64,000 bases of DNA from Brachypodium distachyon (lineage: Eukaryota; Streptophyta; Magnoliopsida; Poales; Poaceae). The notes beneath the pieces were generated by a model. That model was not told where the DNA came from, searched no databases, and saw only the letters and a program-made list of their open reading frames with translations. The position numbers and the translations under genes were made by a program. Each line of letters begins with the position of its first letter. The first letter of the stretch is position 1. This document shows, piece after piece, positions 57,770 through 64,000 of the stretch. The stretch spans positions 36,580,150 through 36,644,149 of the forward strand of contig NC_016134.3 of the NCBI RefSeq assembly GCF_000005505.3, read 5' to 3'.

Positions 57770-60300
57770 TCTTCATTGATCTCCTCCTTGGCCAGGTAAA
57801 TACAAGCTTATCATTAGTAATCTTGCTCAGGTGAAGAGAAGTTTGAAGAGTAAAAAATTAGTTAGGAGAGGCACTGAGACCAAATCTTACTTCCAGTTCT
57901 GCCTTTTACCGTTGCTAATTTGCAGCCATTTTGATTTAGTTGTTTTGGCTTGCTAGGAAAAAAGATAGACACAAATAGGTGCCCAATATGCAAAACAATT
58001 GTCCAAATCTTAGAAGTATTTTATTTTATATCTCTTTATGGTATTTGGGTTTCTAACTCATTATTCATAGTTGTCTTAACTTCATCTTTTCAAGTATATC
58101 AGAGTAGAACAACTGAATCTTGATGGTTGATTACAGTGCTACAAAATACGTTTCTAGTTGTACTCTCATCAAGTAATACATGTAATATGCAAAAACTTCC
58201 TTGTGTGCTACAATCTGTCATAGTCCTTGCTCCTTTTAGTGTGTCTATTAAGTTTAATGACCAGCACTTATTTGGATAAAGATAAAAGAACTTGTTGCTT
58301 ATTTGTTTCCGCGTTTCTGTCAATATTTGTTAACTATAGTTCTGAGCTATTCATATAATTGGCAGGTTCTAACACTTTTCTCCAGTTAGTGATCAGAGCT
58401 GACAAAACACTAATTCCATCAAGTGTTGGCATGTCCATACCTCTTGCTCCAGTGTTTCAAAATCCAAGGCCATGCTGGCATAAGAGAGCCGGGCGGCAGC
58501 GACCCATGTCTGGTTCTAGGCTATGGATACGCCACACATGCAACCTACGGTTCACATCTGTGCGTCGTCTTCTCGGCAAATGATTGGCACATAAGTCAAT
58601 GTTTTTGGTCGTGTGCATCGACCGATGCAGAGGCCAAGAGTTCATCCTGATTTCCGAAAAAAAGTCAATGTATTTTTCTTCTTAACCACTGAACTTTGTA
58701 ATGTGATCTCCATTTAGTTTGATGTGTAGCAGTTGATTTTGTGAAGATGAAGCTGTCGCTGTGAGTTTGAGTTGTTGCTTAGATGAATTTGATTTGAAGT
58801 TTGGAGACGAGAATCGTGTAGCATTTCTTGAATGTCAAAACTATTTGATGATAATATGAAGTTTTACTTGCCATTTCCCTGCATATATTTGTTGATTGCA
58901 AGTACTGGCCTTTGGGGCATGAATAGAGAGAGCTTTCTTTTAACAACTGATGTATCTATACATCACCAACTTAGTGTATATTTATTTGAAAACTAGTTGC
59001 AGCAAGCTTACAAACAATTAATTCCTTTGCCATGTTCATCCATCTCAAGAACGGACTTACATGAATTAAAGAAAAAACTGAAACTTCTGATCTTGTAAGA
59101 ACGATGAAAATATACGAAATTTGATACCAAAAATGTCGTTGAACCATTTACAATTAGAAGGGTACGCTGAAAGATTAACTCCTCGCTTTCGTGATCTGGC
59201 ATGTGCTAATCTTGCCTAGAGCTACCGCCTCATCAAAAGAGCACCTTCAGCACTTGTAGAACCAAAGTAAACATTTACATGAGCTCGCTACGTTGCCAGC
59301 TTGAAAATTTACTTCGTGGAGAGCCTCTGTGCAGGTGCGTCAGAAGACATTTAAACAAGTCGATCAATCTGGCAGACTAAAGGAAGCATGGATCACCTGA
59401 AATTACACGGACATATTAGCAACTAGAGGTCGAAGTCTGAGACGTTAAATACAACTGATGGTATGAATGACATTAGTCAGTTGTGACTATACTGCAAAAG
59501 TTTCAATCAAATATCTAATATAATGATAAGGACACTTCAAGAAGCCAAAGAATCAGCTCGCATACCATTGCAACCATTTCTTCACTCTGAATAAATGATT
59601 GCTAGATGCCGCAAGTATCACGGGATTCATCAAAACTATGCAAGCTGTTAGAATAAATCTTGTGCTTGACTGATCATACATAGATTGATCACTATTCTCA
59701 ATATTCCATATCATATACATTTCAGATCTTAAGTCTAATGGTTGAAAGATGATCTCCCTGATCTCACTTGAAGTAGATTGCACAGAACACACTCATAAGG
59801 TGGCAGATGGAATTGCTTTTTCTGAAGCATTGCTTTGGTGTTTACCATGTATTGCAGTCAAGAGATCATCTTCATACAACATACTTAAAGGGTCATTTAG
59901 TCTATCAACCAGACAAAAATGACTTTATGTAAGACAGTTTGCAGAATATGCAACCTCTTATAACTACCTGTTAGGGTGTGTAGTATTTGTATCGTAATTT
60001 TTTATATAAAAATACTTCTACTAACATAGTAGAGCGTTGTGTTCTACTAAAATGAGGGTTCACGAAGTTAATGTATCCTCCAGGGTAACACAACTCGTAC
60101 ATGTATTCAGTAGTTAAGCAAGAAGCTTACCAAAAGCAAATGCCAATATACCCAAATAATACTGAAAATGATCAGAATCAGAATGCTGAAACTCCTTGAA
60201 ATGTTCTTGCCTGCTTTGCAAATGGACAAATTTCTGAAAAAAAAGAAGATATTTCAAAAGTACCCAATGTAAACCAGGAAGAGTACGTTAGGTCCTGATG
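57770..60300. other. interior of the nested element, no gene recognised
   Basis: AT-rich. A possible donor site (CTTGGCCAG|GTAAAT, about 57795) and acceptor (TTGGCAG, about 58365) suggest an intron-bearing transcript. No conserved protein can be read from the flanking segments. Confidence 0.35.
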
Positions 60301-60372
60301 GTAAGAAAGGGAAGGCCGCGGCGTGGACTGGGACGAGGAGGCTGGCACGAACGCGTGGGAGGAGGAGGAGGA

Positions 60373-60389
60373 GGGGGGGGGGGGGGGGG
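60373..60389. repeat. G homopolymer
   Basis: A 17-base G run after a GGA microsatellite. Length is likely unreliable in any assembly. Confidence 0.8.
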
Positions 60390-60403
60390 TGGTACGAGGG
60401 TAC

Positions 60404-60577
60404 CTCGGAATAGGACAGCTGCGGCTTGATCGCGATGGGAATGAAGGCGGTGGCGCAGTCTAGATGGGGTTAGGGCGGCGGCTCAGTCGCGGTGGGGATG
60501 AAAGCGGCGACGCAGTCTAGATGGGGTTAGGGCGGCGGCTTAGTCACGGTGGGGATGAAAGCGGCGACGCAGGATGG
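60404..60577. repeat. 57-bp tandem repeat, three copies
   Basis: The unit GACGCAGTCTAGATGGGGTT, then AGGGCGGCGGCTCAGTCGCG and GTGGGGATGAAAGCGGC, recurs with an exact 57-bp period (CGCAG at 60454, 60511 and 60568). Units 2 and 3 are nearly identical. Confidence 0.85.
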
Positions 60578-60998
60578 GAGGAGGACGGGTGCTGAATGCC
60601 TGCGAAGAGGACAGCGGCGGAGGGAGCTCTGAGAGGTGGTCTGAGGCGGCGACGGCCGGTCGTGCGAAAGCTCGAACGCATCGACAGCCGACGGGGGAGA
60701 AGGGGGAAACTAGAAAACTGTTCGGGATTTTTTTTCTGATCGTTGTTGAATTAACGTTTTTGATCTTGTTTCTGAATACTCCATCCTGAGACTCCTCGTC
60801 TCCCAATTGGAGTATTAGAGAGTATCAACTAATCTGAATTCTTGGATCTAAAAAATGAACGGTTCAAATTAATTTTAGAGTACCGTAGAAGAACTCATAT
60901 ACATACATTAGTTATTATTATTAAATATTATTAAGAGCCTCATGGAGCCCGAAGTCTTGATTTCGTACCGGACTCCCGAAATCTCAGGACCGGGCCTG

Positions 60999-61006
60999 TC
61001 TGGAGC
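60999..61006. repeat. right target-site duplication of the hAT element
   Basis: TCTGGAGC, identical to 54284-54291. Confidence 0.95.
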
Positions 61007-62505
61007 CGCAAAATATGTGAGGTTAATCAAGTGCGTGGACTCTAATTCTGCAATTCCGTCAACAAATACTTGGAGGAAAATCATCACAGATACAAAGGGA
61101 AAAACTCTGATCGAGCCTTTTGCTATCGAAAATCTTAAATAGTGTTTTTTATTTCGCCATACTGTACTTTCTCATCGATAATGCCAGATCGTTGTTTAAA
61201 AAACTGTTAGCGAGCGTGAGTACAATTCGATTCCCATCAGATATCCATTCTAAACTCTAGCATTCCTGTTCAGAGCTCATCAGCTCTGTTAATCCCGGTT
61301 GCCATGCATCAGCGCAGCTGGCAGATTCTCGTGAGCTGCATACCGGCCGTCATACTCCATGGTAGGTGGCATGTCGCAAAGCTTGACGCACCTATCATTC
61401 CGACTTCCGAGGCGGGCAGCAGCCGTACGTGTTTGTGTGGTGCCGGCCGGTAGCTGGAGTGTGACCGTGGAGCATATATCGGTTCAGCTACGCGGCTACT
61501 GCACTTTGATCGGAGAACAGCACCATACCACTACTCTTCTTCATGTTGTGCTAGCTGCCAGCTTCCCTCTCCTTGTGTTCGTGCTTTACCAAGGAGCTTG
61601 CTATCTACTCCGAGGTAAGTTCAGAGTAGGTGTTCCCCGCAAAAAATAAGTTCAGAGTAGCGGTGATAATTTTTGGGTGAGGATCGGACCGTCGTCTGAG
61701 GGGAAGAAGGGCAATTATTTGACCAACAGTTGGGTTCGTATAGCTGTGCAGTAGAAGGCACGTTGCGTGGAATGAAGTGCCAGCTTGATTGGGATTTAGG
61801 ATCAGCTAGCCCTGCCAAACAGTAACGATGAAAACCTATGGTTCCTAAATACTTGTCGTGATTTTAGTACAACTTTGCACTAAAACCACGACAAGTATCC
61901 AGTAACAGCGGGAGTAGTAGAGATCGAGGAGCTCTCAGGACTCCAGGCTAAGAACTCGTTAACCGTCCTAATCCAAGTCGTCATCGGTGTTGTGAGCTCA
62001 AGAGACAGGCAGTCCTTGGAATTAACATTGCCATTCAGCACCGAAGAATCTGCTAACTCGATCGGTTAATCACAGCTAGGCAGCACGCTGCTCTTAACTT
62101 CTGAAGATTGAGCTGAAAGCAAAAGGCTACTGCTGCTGCTGCTACGTACTCGTCTAGCTACTCCTACGATCGAGCTCCTGTGACGGGAGGAGGACGAGTA
62201 GATCTGCCAGCTTTTGTGCCGCAACACTACCACTCTACGGCTTATAAACTATTGCTCCAAGTCTGCATCGTCCAGTTGTAAGTGCAAGAGCGGTGAAGCA
62301 TTTCCGCGTTTAGCCAAAAAAAAGATGGAAGAGATTCGCGCCTGCTTTTGCAATTTTGGCTATTCATTATCTAGAGTTTTCTTAAAAAAACTCCAGACGT
62401 TGAACACAGACGCTAACTTTGTACCGAACCAGAAATTCTGTAGCTGGGAGGGGAACGTCTCCGGTGCCTTTTTCACCCGACTCTCTTCCTCCATTCCTAC
62501 TGTTC
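61007..62505. other. intergenic, no gene recognised
   Basis: No gene. It continues the sequence that preceded the hAT before 54284. One Stowaway relic lies inside (61839-61914), and a CTG tract at about 62129-62142. Confidence 0.4.
61839..61914. mobile_element. Stowaway MITE relic (short)
   Basis: CTAAATACTTGTCGTGATTT pairs with AACCACGACAAGTATCC. The right end GCGGGAG is followed by TA and the left by TA. The same GACAAGTA subfamily occurs at 3411-3599. Confidence 0.75.
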
Positions 62506-62510
62506 TTTAA

Positions 62511-62860
62511 GAACATCTCTAGCAGATCCGATCCGAAGAACATTTTCGGTTTTGGGGCCAAAAATGGATCGAACAAATACCGAATAACGGGTGGTTCAAT
62601 TACATCAAAATCCACAATCCGGACACATATATACCACGCCGCAAGGGTATTTAGTAGTGCGAACTCTCTGTTGCAGCCTCCGACGCGAAAAAAAAAACCT
62701 ACCGGCGATTCCCCTCCTCCTCCTCCACCATCGGTGAGCCATTCCTGCCGCCACCGAGCACAACAAATATTGCCGGTCAATTGCTCCGAGCATTTCGCTG
62801 GCCGCCGCGGTTGCCAGACAACTTCCCCGTGCCGGCGGCCAGGAAAATCCTAGACGTCGA
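62511..62860. mobile_element. Mutator-like element, left-end fragment
   Basis: Starts AGAACATCTCTAGCAGATCC, matching the AGAGCATCTCTAGCAGATCC-type terminus of grass Mutator-like elements. It leads into a GC-rich segment with CCTCCTCCTCC. The right end is not found. Confidence 0.45.
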
Positions 62861-63247
62861 TGTTTTTTGTCTGGTCCTATCTCCTATGTTAGGAGAGTCT
62901 CCAAGGGGATTAGTAGCCAAGAGTTGTCCCAGTGTTAGTTCTAAATCCCACAGTTCTTGACTGCGTACCTAACGGGTCTTCGGATGTCGAGACAAGAGTT
63001 CGAAGGAGCTCTAGGCTCGGTCCTCAGCCTTGAACCAGACAGGTCTTTCCGAGTTCTAGGCTCTCTCTTGAATTTTATTCCATGGTGGAGGTAGCAAATG
63101 AGGTATATACGACCCATGAAGTGTTTTTATATGCTACAGACTTATGACAAAAGACCTTTGCTGTCAAAGTGCGAGCAAGAGAGAGAATATAAGATGGTTC
63201 ATGAATTTTATGTTGGACCAAATGGCGGAGGAGTGAGTCCATGTATC
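62861..63247. other. intergenic, no gene recognised
   Basis: No gene or repeat recognised. The 8-bp duplication of CCGAA element copy B begins at 63240. Confidence 0.4.
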
Positions 63248-63919
63248 TCACCCTGTGCAAAACCGAACCGAGAACCGAAAACCGGAAAAAAAATTACCCG
63301 AAACTGAACCGAAATTTCGGTTTTCCTGGTTTTCGGTTTCGGTTTCGGTTCCAGTTTCAAAAATGTATAACCGTTTGGATTCCGGTTTTTGCGGTTTAAA
63401 CCGAACGGTTTTCGGTTAAACCGAACAAAACCGAAACTATTTAAACAGGAAGATGCATTAGCTATCGAATGTGCTGTAGTAGCCTATTGGTATGTACCAA
63501 ACGTGTGGTGCAAAGGGTCCAGGGTTTGATTCCTTGCTGCCCCTGATTTTGTTTATTTTTTTCTCACCAATTGGGCCTCTATGGGCCGATTTTGAGCACG
63601 CATTGACTTCCAATATGCACTTTTGGGCCAGTTCTGAGCGCCTTGGAGCGTAATCAGGAGTGGAATCAGAATAACTACGTCGATCCAAATTAGTAGGTGC
63701 TTTTGTTTTGAAACATGGTTATAAAATTTATGTGTTGCTCAAAAATTCGCGTCAACTTTGGTTAATTTGGTTATAACCGAAACCGAACCGAAACTAAATG
63801 GTTATAACCGAAACCGAACCGTATATTTATACATAACCGTATTAACTGAAGTATACAAACCGTATTAACCGAAAACCGTATTAACCGAACCGAACCGAAA
63901 AACCGAACGCACACCCTGA
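63248..63919 (+). mobile_element. CCGAA-rich hAT-like MITE, copy B
   Basis: A 672-bp sister of 52953-53591, flanked by the perfect 8-bp duplication CATGTATC (63240-63247 and 63920-63927). Ends TCACCCTGTGCAAAACCG and, inverted, TCAGGGTGTGCGTTCGG. Same CCGAA arrays, same TTGCTCAAAAATTCGCGTCA block, same tRNA-like centre. Copies A and B are clearly homologous but diverged, so they are independent insertions. Confidence 0.88.
63466..63545 (+). repeat. tRNA-like body inside CCGAA element copy B
   Basis: TAGCCTATTGG fits an A box and GGGTTTGATTCC a B box, about 35 nt apart, followed by a T-rich run. It aligns with the tRNA-like body of copy A. Confidence 0.5.
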
Positions 63920-64000
63920 CATGTATCCATGGTGGACCATTTACGCATCCCTCCCTCATTTGGCTCCTTTTCTCTTAACTAAGATTTCTTCTTTTCTCAT

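Larger units (their letters stand above)
57339..60896. mobile_element. GC-cored Mutator-like element nested in the hAT
   Basis: It is bounded by ATATACAT on both sides (57331-57338 and 60897-60904), a possible 8-9 bp duplication in AT-rich sequence. Left end GGCAAATTCTCCCGTACTC and inverted right end GAGTTCTTCTACGGTACTC match at 12 of 19. Just inside each end is an AATACTCC...GGAGTATT palindrome, the same layout as the element at 29134-29960. GC-rich cores lie near both ends (57480-57770, 60300-60700) with an AT-rich middle. The left core has an about 89-bp duplication. No transposase was recognised. The middle may hold captured non-coding or gene fragments. Confidence 0.65.
54292..60998 (+). 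mobile_element. full-length hAT transposon (TTF/zinc-finger MYM-type class)
   Basis: Both ends are exact. The element starts CAGGCCCGACCCTGGG and ends CTCAGGACCGGGCCTG (13 of 16 complementary), between perfect 8-bp TCTGGAGC duplications. Total 6707 bp, of which about 3.56 kb is a nested Mutator-like element (57339-60896). The original hAT was therefore about 3.15 kb, a normal autonomous size. It encodes one transposase (54769-57285) with frame breaks. The last 100 bp (ATTTCGTACCGGACTCCCGA, then AATCTCAGGACC) are the conserved subterminal sequence of this group. The intact duplication implies a fairly recent insertion. Confidence 0.95.

Noticed and set aside
53165..63545. Functional tRNA genes at the A/B box-like sites (3330-3400, 53165-53235, 63466-63545)
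   Set aside because: Acceptor and anticodon stems cannot be paired, so these are tRNA-derived repeat parts rather than tRNA genes.

Overview
ORGANISM. This is nuclear DNA of a grass (Poaceae), most likely a pooid cereal relative. The evidence is about ten Stowaway MITEs with CTCCCTCCGTCC-type ends and TA duplications, several hAT, Mutator-like and CACTA remnants, a typical grass retroelement tail, and intronless high-GC genes in an AT-rich matrix. The exact species cannot be read from the window. There is no bacterial, organellar, viral, rRNA or CRISPR content, and no intact tRNA gene. LAYOUT. 0-10.9 kb holds no host gene, only nested MITEs and an internally deleted hAT element (8.45-9.47 kb). 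A small C2H2 zinc-finger/EAR repressor lies at 11.0-11.4 kb. 11.4-20 kb is intergenic, with a GC-rich Mutator-like element and a decayed LINE 3' end. An intronless AAA-ATPase (BCS1-like/ASD type) lies at 20.0-21.6 kb. 21.6-30.3 kb is again MITE-rich. Three intronless GT31 glycosyltransferase genes lie in tandem, all on the minus strand, at 30.3-31.3, 34.2-35.1 and 37.7-38.7 kb. 39-42.2 kb carries several short tandem repeats. A decayed BED-type hAT transposase occupies 42.3-44.6 kb. A GC-rich minisatellite (45.6-46.2 kb) ends about 0.3 kb before the cell-cycle promoter elements of an intact histone H4 gene (46.69-47.0 kb). Two uncharacterised ORFs follow. A three-exon, membrane-anchored pectin methylesterase with an inhibitor pro-domain lies at 50.3-52.4 kb. 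52.9-64 kb is a transposon nest: two sister hAT-like MITEs rich in CCGAA motifs, a CACTA terminus, an orphan terminal exon, and a complete 6.7-kb hAT element with 8-bp target duplications, a frame-broken transposase, and a 3.56-kb Mutator-like element nested inside it. HOW IT WORKS TOGETHER. The host genes are independent units rather than an operon or biosynthetic cluster. The only clear gene-family cluster is the GT31 tandem array, which implies local duplication of a Golgi glycosyltransferase. The GT31 and pectin methylesterase genes both concern cell-wall or glycan chemistry, but I see no evidence that they are co-regulated. The transposon architecture is the most informative part: element boundaries and target duplications can be read to the base, and nesting gives relative ages. 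I did not find a convincing undescribed biological system. The best candidates for novelty are the CCGAA-rich hAT MITEs that carry a tRNA-like internal body, and the palindrome-ended GC-rich Mutator-like family.
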